This document shows, in pieces, positions 17,071-24,780 of a DNA stretch of 49,124 bases; within the stretch, counting starts at the first letter, position 1, and every line of letters begins with the position of its first letter. Source of the stretch: Polyangiaceae bacterium (GTDB lineage Bacteria; Myxococcota_A; Polyangia; Polyangiales; Polyangiaceae); contig JAJDAH010000455.1 in assembly GCA_029261965.1 (NCBI GenBank), positions 1 to 49,124 of the forward strand, read 5' to 3'. Position numbers and translations under genes: made by a program. The notes beneath the pieces were generated by a model. That model was not told where the DNA came from, did no database searches, and saw nothing but the letters and a program-made list of their open reading frames with translations.

Positions 17071-17604
17071 ATGCGCAGCGGCATGCGGGTAGAACTCGAT
17101 CGGGTCGTGGTGGCCGACAAGTTCGTCGTCGGCACTTGGAGGCGACTCATCGCCCTCGTCTTCGACGGGAACCTCGACATGACCGCGCTCGAGCTCCTTC
17201 GCCTGCGTTCCGACGAGTGGCTCGAGGCGCATCCGGGCAGAACCGTGGACATCGCCATCGTACAGCCGAGCGCAACCCAGATGGACGACGCGACTCGCAA
17301 GATGCTCGCCTTGGTCATCAAGGACCATCAGGACAACCGGAACGCGGCGGCAACGGTGATCCTCGCCACGGGACTTCGTGGAGCACTTCACCGCAGCGTG
17401 GTCACGGCGGTCAACATGATGGCGCCCCCGCCGTATCCGGGTCGAGTGTTCGGCGCGGTCGACGACGCTCTCGATTGGCTCTCGCCGTACATCGTCGAGC
17501 TTTGCGGTGAGGCGCCACTCGTCGAGATCGCGGCCGAGCTCGACGCCCTCGGGGCGGACCTCGAAGAGGCTCGAGAAAAGCCAGAGAGAGAGTCGGGTCA
17601 GTGA
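17071..17604 (+). CDS. Hypothetical cytoplasmic protein
   Basis: About 177 residues from ATG 17071 (a second ATG at 17083 is equally possible; a TTG at 17044 is less likely). The start region reads MRVELDRVVVADKFVVGTW. The body alternates strands and helices (TVDIAIVQPSATQMDDATR, NAAATVILATGLRG), an arrangement that recalls STAS-like alpha/beta proteins, and ends in a charged helix. I recognise no specific family or catalytic motif. There is no signal peptide. The gene stands alone after the orphan repeat and diverges from the small lipoprotein gene at 16830. Confidence 0.65.
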   Translation: MRSGMRVELDRVVVADKFVVGTWRRLIALVFDGNLDMTALELLRLRSDEWLEAHPGRTVDIAIVQPSATQMDDATRKMLALVIKDHQDNRNAAATVILATGLRGALHRSVVTAVNMMAPPPYPGRVFGAVDDALDWLSPYIVELCGEAPLVEIAAELDALGADLEEAREKPERESGQ

Positions 17605-17941
17605 TTGGTGTCGTTGCGAGCAGCCGTCGCCGCGTCGGCGCCTAGTGCGACAGCAAATTCACGCGGCTCGTCCCGCGCGATTCGGCGATGGGGGAGCAAG
17701 AGGGAGCAAGTCCGTGGAGTGAGTCGCATATTCCGCCGGCGGCAGCCCGGTTCGCACGGATCGCAAGGTGGCCCGGTGGCTGGGCGCATGAAGGTTTGTG
17801 CCAACTCAGCCACACGCCGCCGCCATTGCTCTACCTAGCCGCCCCGTGGAGAGGGGTCAGGATCGGGCCTCGCCGGAACGCCATTCGGCGACCGGAGGTC
17901 TGCGCTGATTCGCGGTTCGGTTGTGATAGATTCGCCGTCCG
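17605..17941. other. Intergenic region, nothing recognised
   Basis: 337 bases between the hypothetical protein and the FGE-like lipoprotein gene. No gene, repeat or clear promoter was found. The AT-rich bases before 17942 may hold the promoter of the next gene. Confidence 0.45.
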
Positions 17942-19099
17942 GTGCTTGTACGACTCCACGCGAAACGGCGGCGCCGGGTAGCCTGCGCGGTGGTGTCGTT
18001 TTCCTGCGCTCTGCTCTCCGGCGCGCTCGGGTGCAGCTCCAAAACGACCACGCGAGCGACACCCTGCGAGCCCGGCGAGGCGCAACCGTGCATCACCGCC
18101 GCTGGCTGCGATGGGCTGCGGAGCTGTAACGCCGACGGCAACGGTTTGTCTGGCTGCGTTTGCACGAACCCGGGGGCCGGGGGCGCTTCCACGGGGGGCG
18201 GCCCGTCCACTGGCGGAAGCCCTGCCACCGGGGGCAGCGGAAACTCCGACTCCGGCACTGGATCGGGGGGCATTGCGGGCGGAGCAGCTGGAACGGGAGG
18301 CGCCGCAGCCGGGGGTGCAGCTGGAGAGGGGGGTGCAGTCGGAGAGGGGGGTGCTAGCGGTGCCGACGGGGGTGCGGGAACCGCGGGGCTCGGTGGGAAC
18401 GGTGGCCTCGACGCCGGAACGTGCCCGTCGACGGCGGGACCGGCGATGGTCCGGGTGCCGAGTCTCGCCGGCGGGAGCTACTGCATCGACTCCACCGAGG
18501 TCACCAACGACGACTACGCAGCTTTTCTCACGGCCAAGGGGGCCGATACGAGCGGACAGCCCGCCGTGTGCGGATTCAACGGGGACTACACGCCTTCATC
18601 GGACTGGCCAGCCCCCAGCATGGGCAATCTGCCGGTGCGATGGATCGATTGGTGCGATGCCCGCGCGTACTGCGAGTGGGCCGGCAAGCGACTGTGCGGA
18701 AGAATCGGCGGGGGACCGCTGGTGCGCAACAACAACGAGACCAATGCTGGGATGAGCCAGTGGTTCAACGCTTGCTCGGCGAGTGGCACACGGACTTACC
18801 CCTACCCCGGCGTGTATGTCGGCTCGGCGTGCAACGGCGTGGACTTCGGTTCGGGTACGGCCATCGACGTCGGGCAGTCAGCTGCCTGCGAGGGAGGCTT
18901 CCCCGGCATCTTCGACATGAGCGGAAACGTGTCCGAGTGGCTCGACTCGTGCTCGGGCACCGCCGGAGCGAGCGACGTGTGCAACCTCATCGGTGGTAGT
19001 AGCGCCGTGGGCAGCACCGCTCTGGCGTGTGGCTCGTTGACCTCCGGTGCCCGGTCGCAACAGGCGCCGACGTTCGGGCTGCGATGCTGCGCGCCCTAG
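17942..19099 (+). CDS. FGE-sulfatase (SUMF1) fold lipoprotein
   Basis: GTG start with a lipoprotein signal (SGALGC, Cys31). Next are a Cys-containing segment (PCEPGEAQPC, CDGLRSCNADG) and a Gly/Ala-rich linker to about residue 160. The rest is a formylglycine-generating-enzyme-type domain: SYCIDSTEVTNDDYAAFL, PVRWIDWCDARAYCEWAGK, FDMSGNVSEWLDS and a FGLRCC end. These are the standard landmarks of the FGE fold, which also serves ergothioneine synthases and many non-enzymatic proteins. The canonical RGGSW segment is IGGSS here and the paired catalytic cysteines are not evident, so enzymatic activity is doubtful. The product is probably surface-anchored. Confidence 0.85.
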   Translation: MLVRLHAKRRRRVACAVVSFSCALLSGALGCSSKTTTRATPCEPGEAQPCITAAGCDGLRSCNADGNGLSGCVCTNPGAGGASTGGGPSTGGSPATGGSGNSDSGTGSGGIAGGAAGTGGAAAGGAAGEGGAVGEGGASGADGGAGTAGLGGNGGLDAGTCPSTAGPAMVRVPSLAGGSYCIDSTEVTNDDYAAFLTAKGADTSGQPAVCGFNGDYTPSSDWPAPSMGNLPVRWIDWCDARAYCEWAGKRLCGRIGGGPLVRNNNETNAGMSQWFNACSASGTRTYPYPGVYVGSACNGVDFGSGTAIDVGQSAACEGGFPGIFDMSGNVSEWLDSCSGTAGASDVCNLIGGSSAVGSTALACGSLTSGARSQQAPTFGLRCCAP

Positions 19100-19106
19100 A
19101 CTCGCG

Positions 19107-19280
19107 TCAGCGTTCGAGTTCGGCGAGCACTTCGTCGGCATCGATGAGGTGACCAGCGTCGGCTTGTTCGATTCCGCGCCGCAGCGACCGATGCAACTCG
19201 CCGTGTCTCGCAGCCGCAGCGCGATCGAGTGCCACGAGCGCTTTGGCGGTCGGCGTGCTGGGCCTATCAACGTCGGGTCG
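19107..19280 (-). pseudogene. Antitoxin-like gene fragment
   Basis: The minus-strand frame reads TPTAKALVALDRAAAARHG then SLRRGIEQADAGHLIDADEV and ends LAELER-stop at 19107. The tail GIEQADAGHLIDADEVLAEL is typical of small ParD/RHH-type or DUF-type antitoxins. No start codon with ribosome site is visible and no toxin gene is adjacent. The stop lies seven bases beyond the FGE-like gene end. It is probably the 3' remnant of a toxin-antitoxin locus. Confidence 0.4.
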
Positions 19281-19513
19281 ATTGGGCGACGGACAGATCG
19301 TGAATCAGCGACGACGGTCCTGAACCTCGCTGCGTTTTAGGAGGCTAGGGAAACGCCGATCGCACGAGGATGCCCCCCACGGTCCCTCCTGGAGGACATG
19401 CAGAATACGGCGTCGCGATCGACGAGGTCGAGTAAGACGCCGACCTCGTCGATGAACCGAGATGAGCGCGGGCAGGGACGTCGTTCACGATGACTGTGTC
19501 ACGACTAGACTCG
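19281..19513. other. Intergenic region with one coding-like scrap
   Basis: The minus-strand frame ending at a TAA (19337-19339) reads SSRFIDEVGVLLDLVDRD and then AVFCMSSRRDRGG, with GC-rich third codon positions. It has no start and is likely the tail of a lost gene. Nothing else was recognised. Confidence 0.3.
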
Positions 19514-20221
19514 TTACGCGGTCTGGCCGACCCACTCGAACGCTCGCCGCACGAAGGCGTGGGCGTCGTGCTCGATGCAGCGGCCATGAGAGAGGACCAG
19601 TCGCTCGATGTCCCACCCGAGGAGAACATCACGGGCACGTCGCGCGGCGTCGCGATCGCGCACGGTAAGCCGCCAATCACGTGGGGCCCCCCCGTCCGGA
19701 GCGAGGATGCCGTTGAGACGCTTCACTCCGCGCCAGAACCACGTGTCCTCTTCTGGCTCGTGGTTCTGGATGATGTCGGTCACGATGAGCGTTCGCGACT
19801 TTCGGTGGAAGAACACCATCTCTGAAAGCACGTTGCTGCCTCTAAACCACACCTGGTCGATGTCGTCCTTCCACGCTGCAGGTGCCTCATCGTCGAGCGT
19901 GCCATCGAAGTGCAGGTCCGAACGGCGCCGCTGAAGGGCTGGGTCTGCCCATGTCCTCGCCGACGAGAATCGCTCTGCCCAGGGCGCGACGAAGAGGTGG
20001 TGGAGCTTGTTGGGCGCGATGACGTGTCCCACGTCGCCCAAACTCTCGACCGCGCGAAACCGCTCATCGCTAGGTTTGACTGGAGAATGGATCCACAATC
20101 GGTCGTCGCCGAGACGCACCACCGTCATACGAGTCCCGAAGGGAATTCCGAGCATGCGCACCCGGTCGCCGTCGATGGTCCAGAGGCAGTCCCCGACTGG
20201 CCTCGTCAGGTCTTCGCTCAT
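19514..20221 (-). CDS. DUF4336 family protein (metallo-beta-lactamase-like)
   Basis: 235 residues from ATG 20221, preferred over 20251 because the family alignment starts near LWTIDGDRVRMLGIPFGTRM. TVVRLGDDRLWIHSPVK and VIAPNKLHHLFVAPW are DUF4336 signatures; LIVTDIIQNHEP and RLVLSHGRCIE follow. DUF4336 proteins resemble the metallo-beta-lactamase fold with shortened metal sites, and their substrate is unknown. The product is cytoplasmic, without a signal peptide. The gene lies 47 bases after the end of the minus-strand gene at 20269, so the two may be co-transcribed. Confidence 0.8.
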   Translation of the reverse strand: MSEDLTRPVGDCLWTIDGDRVRMLGIPFGTRMTVVRLGDDRLWIHSPVKPSDERFRAVESLGDVGHVIAPNKLHHLFVAPWAERFSSARTWADPALQRRRSDLHFDGTLDDEAPAAWKDDIDQVWFRGSNVLSEMVFFHRKSRTLIVTDIIQNHEPEEDTWFWRGVKRLNGILAPDGGAPRDWRLTVRDRDAARRARDVLLGWDIERLVLSHGRCIEHDAHAFVRRAFEWVGQTA

Positions 20222-20268
20222 GCTCGAGCCCCTACCACGGTTCTCGGTCACGATTCTGGCGATCGCTT

Positions 20269-20955
20269 TCAGTCAGGGCACCGGCCCTTGGTAAGCTGGA
20301 AGCTTCCGCCGAGCCCAGTTGCGAAATCGTTCACGTAGGACTCGCAGTCCTGCCCACCGGAAAAGTCCATGGGCAGCGACGCGCAGAGCTCGCTCTTTCC
20401 GTGGTGCCGAATCAGCTCGAGCTCGCACGCGAAGCGCCCCTTGTCGGCCCCCTCGTCGAAGCGGTAGCCGAGCTCGGTCTCGATGACCTCGACGAGCACG
20501 TGCGTGTCGGGAAAGAACTCGTCGTTCTGACAAGCACCGAAGTCGAAACGCTCGATGGCCGTCGCCGTCGCGCATTGCGAGGGCGAGTCGTGCAACGTGC
20601 AGGCGTCGATGTCGCCGGTCGCCCACACGTACTCGCCGATGCAATCGGATTGAGGCGAGGCGCAGGCGTCCGCCGTCTCTTCCGGCAACGTGAGACACGT
20701 GGCGAGCCAGCTCGCGCCGGGATCGAAGTCCCCAACGTTCGTGTTCTGGTCGGTAGGCTCGGTAGGCATCGGCAGAACCTCCGGAACCCTCAGATTCTGA
20801 CTCGACTCGGCGACGTCGTCCTCGGCCACGTCGTCCATCGCCGCAATGTCGGCTTCGCTCGCCGGCGCGCCCACGCAGGCAACGTTCACGAGCGCGGTCG
20901 CGCCCGCCATCAGCAATGCCATCGTTCCGCGGTCGAGTAGGTTGCTCATCGTCAT
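20269..20955 (-). CDS. Hypothetical lipoprotein, acidic and Cys-containing
   Basis: A 228-residue product with a lipoprotein-like signal (VNVAC, Cys27), an acidic segment (AAMDDVAEDDVAESSQ) and a mature domain with regularly spaced cysteines (ATCLTLPEETADACASPQS, SDCIGEY, DACTLHD, SQCATA, FGACQND, FACELE, ELCASL, QDCESY, GRCPD) that are probably all paired. I do not recognise the family. A GGAGGAC element stands just before the ATG. The next gene on the strand is the DUF4336 gene, 47 bases further on. Confidence 0.65.
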   Translation of the reverse strand: MTMSNLLDRGTMALLMAGATALVNVACVGAPASEADIAAMDDVAEDDVAESSQNLRVPEVLPMPTEPTDQNTNVGDFDPGASWLATCLTLPEETADACASPQSDCIGEYVWATGDIDACTLHDSPSQCATATAIERFDFGACQNDEFFPDTHVLVEVIETELGYRFDEGADKGRFACELELIRHHGKSELCASLPMDFSGGQDCESYVNDFATGLGGSFQLTKGRCPD

Positions 20956-21426
20956 GTCCTCCGAGACGAGGTCATTGCAGAGACCGTGCCGACCGCTTTG
21001 TCCTGTTTTTCGAGCTGCTTCTGGCGCCGCTGTTCACTGCGCTGCACACCGCTCACCGCTCGGTACCAGACCTGTAAAGCGGGCTGCACACTCTGACGGG
21101 AGTGACCTTGAGCGTCGAATGCCGACCTTCGGCAAGCATCCCGCCCGAAATAGGACGGAACGTCTAATTTCGACCCCCATGGCTCCCCATGCCCCCCGAA
21201 ATGTAACGCTGACTCACATTTTGGGGCACATGCTTCCCCTCGCCGAGCGTGGCACAGCTTCCGCGCCCGCCGACTCGATGCGAAGTCTCCCTGCTTGCGG
21301 CTCCGTCGGCGACACCGTGCAACGACGCCGGGGACTCCATCGTTGTCATCGTCGACGCGGACCGCCGCGACGAGCTCGACCGTGCGCTCAACTGACGGTG
21401 CCCAATCCGACGGGCCGAGCAGTCGC
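20956..21426. other. Intergenic region with a plus-strand scrap
   Basis: It holds the plus-strand open stretch at 21213-21395 and otherwise nothing recognised. The upstream signals for the minus-strand lipoprotein gene at 20955 should lie in the first 150 bases. Confidence 0.4.
21213..21395 (+). pseudogene. 3' remnant of an unknown gene
   Basis: The open frame ends VSLLAAPSATPCNDAGDS then IVVIVDADRRDELDRALN-stop with codon third positions typical of this genome. The only possible start is a GTG at 21249. No family is recognised. The frame is cut off by a stop at 21210. Confidence 0.25.
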
Positions 21427-21666
21427 CTAGCACCCGCGAGCCACCAACCGACCGCTCGCCGTCGTGAACTCCACTCTCAATACGCCGGTCTGATCGTCGT
21501 ATGACCAGTCTGTCGGAGGAAGCTCGGCTCCGTCGAGGGTCACGGCGCAGGGTTCGAACGGTCGTTCGTTGCGCCCTGAGACCCCGGACATACGGCTCGC
21601 GTGCTCGTCCGGGTCGGCCCAAGGGAGAACGAAGTCGGAGCCCAGCCCGGCGATCGCGCCGTAGTC
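21427..21666 (-). pseudogene. C-terminal remnant of an unknown secreted protein
   Basis: The minus-strand frame, directly after the serine hydrolase stop but in another frame, reads GAIAGLGSDFVLPWADPDEH, then CAVTLDGAELPPTDWSYDD and TGVLRVEFTTASGRLVARG. Codon choice is strongly coding-like. It looks like the beta-sandwich end of a larger extracellular enzyme, but I cannot name the family. An internal ATG would give only 54 residues. Confidence 0.35.
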
Positions 21667-22774
21667 AGCGGCTCTCGAAGAGCAGGCGCTCGAGCTGAGC
21701 GAGATCCTTCGCGCTGGCGTCGCCGTTGAGCAGCACGACGGCCGCATCTCCGCGGGAAGGCCGGAGGACGAGCTCCGCGGAGACTCCGTTTTCTCCGCCA
21801 TCGTGCCCGACCACATCCACTGCATCGAGCTTCCACCAAGCGAAAGCCAACCCCTGACTGGGCTCGAGATCCGGAAAGGCGATCTGCCAGGCCTCAGCGA
21901 TGGCCGCCTCGGGAAGAAGCTGGTCGGGCTCTAGTAGCGCGAGGGCGAAACGCCCGAGGTCGGTTGCCGTCGTGCGGAGCGAGCCGCTCGGATAGTCGAC
22001 GAAACCGTAGTGGTCGAGGGGGATGAATCCGCGTGCCCATTCGGTCGGCACGGCGAGCTCGTCTTTGGTGAGAGCGTCGAAAAACCACGTGGTCTCGCTC
22101 ATGCCGGTCGGTGCAAAGATCTCTTCCTGGCAATACTGGTCGAACGAGCGGCCGTCGACGACTTCGACCACGTAACCGAGCAGGGTAAACCCGACGTTGC
22201 TGTACTCGAACACCGAGCCCGGAGTGGCCGAGCGCCAATTCTTTCTGGCGTGGTGGTACTCGCCGCCTTCGAGGAAATAGCCCCGCACGAACGTTTCGAG
22301 ATCCACGACCGGGTCATGAGGGGTGTAGAGCGCACCGAGCACATCCCAATTGTCGCGAACGCTCGTGGCGTGACCGAGGAGCTGGCGGGCAGTGAGCGGT
22401 ATTGCGGGGTGCTCGGGATGTTCGAGCTCCATTGGTAGGATCGCGGAGAGATCCGCGTCCAAGTCGAGGCGGCCCTCTTGTGCGAGTTGCAGCACCGCGA
22501 CTCCCGTCACCAGCTTCGAAACCGAGGCGGCCATGAATCGCGTGTGGTTGTCGTTCAGACGCTCGGTGCGAGTGTCCGCGTAGCCGTAGGCGCGAGCGAG
22601 CGCGACGTCCCCGTTTCGCACGAGCGCCACCTGGGCGCCCGGCACGGCGGCGTCCTCGAGGGCGAGTACGATGTTCCGGTCGAGCTCGTCTGCGCCATCC
22701 GGCAGCGGGACGTGGGGCTCCGCACAGCCCGCGAGCACGATTGGAAGCCAGGCGATCCAGAAACGAAGGGTCAT
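21665..22774 (-). CDS. Serine hydrolase, beta-lactamase family, lipoprotein
   Basis: A 369-residue lipoprotein (VLAGC, Cys17) with all three active-site motifs of class C beta-lactamase/DD-peptidase relatives: SVSK (Ser84, Lys87), YSN (Tyr191) and HDG (His324). RFMAASVSKLVTG and GYVVEVVDGRSFDQY fit esterase/peptidase EstB-like enzymes. The substrate cannot be told from sequence; a lipid-anchored D-peptidase or esterase is likely. This is the second such enzyme in the window (the other is at 2687-3814), and they are not close copies. It is followed by a gene remnant and preceded by the gene graveyard. Confidence 0.88.
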   Translation of the reverse strand: MTLRFWIAWLPIVLAGCAEPHVPLPDGADELDRNIVLALEDAAVPGAQVALVRNGDVALARAYGYADTRTERLNDNHTRFMAASVSKLVTGVAVLQLAQEGRLDLDADLSAILPMELEHPEHPAIPLTARQLLGHATSVRDNWDVLGALYTPHDPVVDLETFVRGYFLEGGEYHHARKNWRSATPGSVFEYSNVGFTLLGYVVEVVDGRSFDQYCQEEIFAPTGMSETTWFFDALTKDELAVPTEWARGFIPLDHYGFVDYPSGSLRTTATDLGRFALALLEPDQLLPEAAIAEAWQIAFPDLEPSQGLAFAWWKLDAVDVVGHDGGENGVSAELVLRPSRGDAAVVLLNGDASAKDLAQLERLLFESR

Positions 22775-22809
22775 ACGGACTCGCTCTCGAGTCTACAGGC
22801 TGACGAGGA

Positions 22810-22910
22810 TCACGTCGTGCCAAGCGGTGGCCCGAGCAACGTCACTCCAACTTCCGAACAAATCGCGTTGAGCTTGTCCATCGCGGGCGGCCCACCCGCG
22901 GCAAACAGCG
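22810..22910 (-). pseudogene. C-terminal end of a cupin-domain protein
   Basis: The minus-strand frame reads FAAGGPPAMDKLNAICSEVG then VTLLGPPLGTT-stop. The LNAIxxEVGVTLLGPPL ending is the usual tail of small cupin proteins. The cupin barrel itself is missing, because a TetR remnant begins on the other strand just upstream. Confidence 0.45.
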
Positions 22911-22954
22911 CTGCCGCTTGGCTCTGCTGGGCATGAAGCAGAGCGCCCGACTGA

Positions 22955-23290
22955 CTCGACGTGGTGGTCGGAGAACCGGCGGTCGAAATGTTGCGGCTCG
23001 CCATCGGTGAAGCGAACCGGTTTCCGGACCTGGCAAAAGCGTTGTGGGAAAGTGGACCGGCAAACGCTTACGGCGTCTTCGCCGAGTTCATTTTGTAGCC
23101 GTCGTGCCCGCGGCGAGCTCGACTTCGAAGACGCTCAACTGGCGTGCGAACACTTCCTTGGCACGATCGCCGGTCACATTTAGCTCAAGGTCGTCATGGG
23201 CATCACCACGCCGCCTGACGAAGCCGAGAGAGAGCTTCGCGTCGCGGCTGCGGTCGACACCTTTTGGCGCGGTACGGTGCAAGCACCTGA
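22955..23290 (+). pseudogene. TetR-family C-terminal remnant with frameshift and stop
   Basis: The first frame reads EPAVEMLRLAIGEANRFPDL then AKALWESGPANAYGVFAEF and meets a stop at 23096. The next frame continues RGELDFEDAQLACEHFLGT, meets an in-frame TAG in the place of a coding codon, then reads LKVVMGITTPPDEAERELRV and AAAVDTFWRGT. Together they match the ligand-binding half of a TetR regulator (MLRL and AVDTFWRGT are typical). One indel near 23096 and one premature stop show decay. The DNA-binding part is not adjacent. Confidence 0.65.
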
Positions 23291-23399
23291 AAGCTGGATT
23301 CGTCTACGGCGCGATCTATGTTCGGCAAGCCCCCGGAAAATTGACGCCCCCCTGGGCCGAGCAAACCGGCTCTTCGAGGGCGCTGAGGCATGCGGAAAA

Positions 23400-23485
23400 G
23401 TCACATCGGATCCGCCATCACCGCCACACGCGACCAAGAAGACCTGCACCAACACCACGGAGCCTAGAATTTTCCGCTTCAACAT
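23400..23485 (-). pseudogene. Lipoprotein N-terminal fragment
   Basis: The minus-strand ATG at 23485 starts LKRKILGSVVLVQVFLVAC, a complete lipoprotein signal, and GGDGGSD. The frame then runs into antisense of the TetR remnant, so only the first 25-30 codons of the original gene are left. Confidence 0.45.
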
Positions 23486-23681
23486 CGCGTGCTTCAGCGG
23501 CGACGCGTCCGATCGGGTCCATCTCGCCGGTCGCCGGCGCGGTTCGCGACCAAGATCTCCCACGGACATCCTGGGTGTCTTGCGAGCACGAGCATTTCAC
23601 GGCCGTCGGGACGCAGCGGACGTCGCCATCGCGTTTTTGCGGACCGGCGCGACACTGAGCCGCGAGCGGCCGGCTTATCGT

Positions 23682-23718
23682 TTGACGGTTACTAACTGAC
23701 ATGCTAATTTAGCTGACA
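23682..23718 (+). promoter_or_regulatory. Promoter and palindromic operator of the AbiE-like pair
   Basis: TTGACG (23682-23687) and TAATTT (23705-23710) are 17 bases apart. The palindrome GCTAATTTAGC (23703-23713) covers the -10 element, and CTGACA is repeated at 23696-23701 and 23713-23718. Transcription would start at or next to the GTG at 23719, so the mRNA may be leaderless. AbiEi antitoxins are known to bind repeats at their own promoter, so autoregulation is likely. Confidence 0.5.
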
Positions 23719-24780
23719 GTGAATCCGCCATCACTGACGGGCAGCGGAGTTTTCTCGAGTTATCTTCGTCACTTGAGAGACATTCCGTTCGTCCGCCGAG
23801 CAGACGTACGTACTAAAGTTGCGCGGGATGTCTACCCGGAACCGGACGGAGTTCTCGTCATCAAGACCCCGGTCGGGACGAAGCATTTTTGCGTCGAGCT
23901 CAAACGAACGCACCTGACCCGAGAGATTGTCGATTCCTTCGTCGAACGGACGCGAACCTCCCGCGAGTCTTGGATCCTTTTCGCTCGCCTGGTGGGCAGA
24001 CCACTAGGCGAAAGAATGGTTGCCAGTGGCCAAAATTTCGTCGACGAGCGCGGCAATCTCTATTTGAACATCCACGACAAGCTCGTCGCACGCACGCAAG
24101 GTCGCACGGTCCCTCGAGCAGAACGAGTGCAGCGCGGGCATGGTGTTCGAGCGGCAGGCTACCAAGCGCTGTTCACATTGCTCGCGGAGCCAAGTCTCCT
24201 CAACGCCTCCGTTCGCGCAATCGCTACGCATGGCGGCGTCAGCCGACAGACGGTCAACGACATGCGGCATCGCCTGATCGACGAAGGTTACTTGACGCGA
24301 CGCCGAAACCACTACGAGTGGATCGTATCGCGACGTGTTCGACTCGTCGAATTCTGGCTCGCGGGATACGCCGCAACACTTCGACCCGCACTGCTCGTGG
24401 GCTCGTACCGAACGAAACACGACGACGTAGGTGCGTTGGAAGCGTGGATAGCGGAGCGGCTTCGAACCGAGCCCATGTGGCGCTGGGGCGGGGCGGCGGC
24501 GGGAAATCGACTCGTTGGCCACTATCGGGGTCAGACGACGACTATCCACATGGTTGAGCCACCTTCAAACCTCGAAGAACGCCTACAGGCGCTCCGGGAT
24601 CCTCGAGGGCCGCTGGTGATTCTTCGAGCTCCAGGACCGATCTCGCTCGAGGGAGATCACCGCGAATGCGTACATCCGCTGCTCGTCTACGCCGAATTGA
24701 TGGCGAGCATCGACGACCGCGCGCACGACCTCGCCCACCTGCTCCGTGAACGCGTCCTGGAGGTCCAGTGGGCGCGTTGA
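23719..24780 (+). CDS. AbiEi-family antitoxin-like protein (type IV toxin-antitoxin)
   Basis: A 353-residue protein from GTG 23719. The N-terminal half has a PD-(D/E)xK-like arrangement (Asp43, then ELK with Glu60 and Lys62 in HFCVELKRTH). It is followed by a winged-helix region around residues 147-200 (AIATHGGVSRQTVNDMRHR, IDEGYL). The C-terminal part (LLVYAELMASIDDRAHD) matches the COG4861-type proteins annotated as AbiEi. In AbiE systems the antitoxin is a transcriptional repressor of its own operon and counters the nucleotidyltransferase toxin. The next gene starts inside the end of this one (13-base overlap). The palindrome at its promoter supports autoregulation. This is not the short two-domain AbiEi of streptococci. 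Confidence 0.75.
   Translation: MNPPSLTGSGVFSSYLRHLRDIPFVRRADVRTKVARDVYPEPDGVLVIKTPVGTKHFCVELKRTHLTREIVDSFVERTRTSRESWILFARLVGRPLGERMVASGQNFVDERGNLYLNIHDKLVARTQGRTVPRAERVQRGHGVRAAGYQALFTLLAEPSLLNASVRAIATHGGVSRQTVNDMRHRLIDEGYLTRRRNHYEWIVSRRVRLVEFWLAGYAATLRPALLVGSYRTKHDDVGALEAWIAERLRTEPMWRWGGAAAGNRLVGHYRGQTTTIHMVEPPSNLEERLQALRDPRGPLVILRAPGPISLEGDHRECVHPLLVYAELMASIDDRAHDLAHLLRERVLEVQWAR

Noticed and set aside
16887-17510. Plus-strand frame overlapping the hypothetical gene at 17071
   Set aside because: Arginine-rich residues and poor codon pattern; it is a shadow of the true frame.
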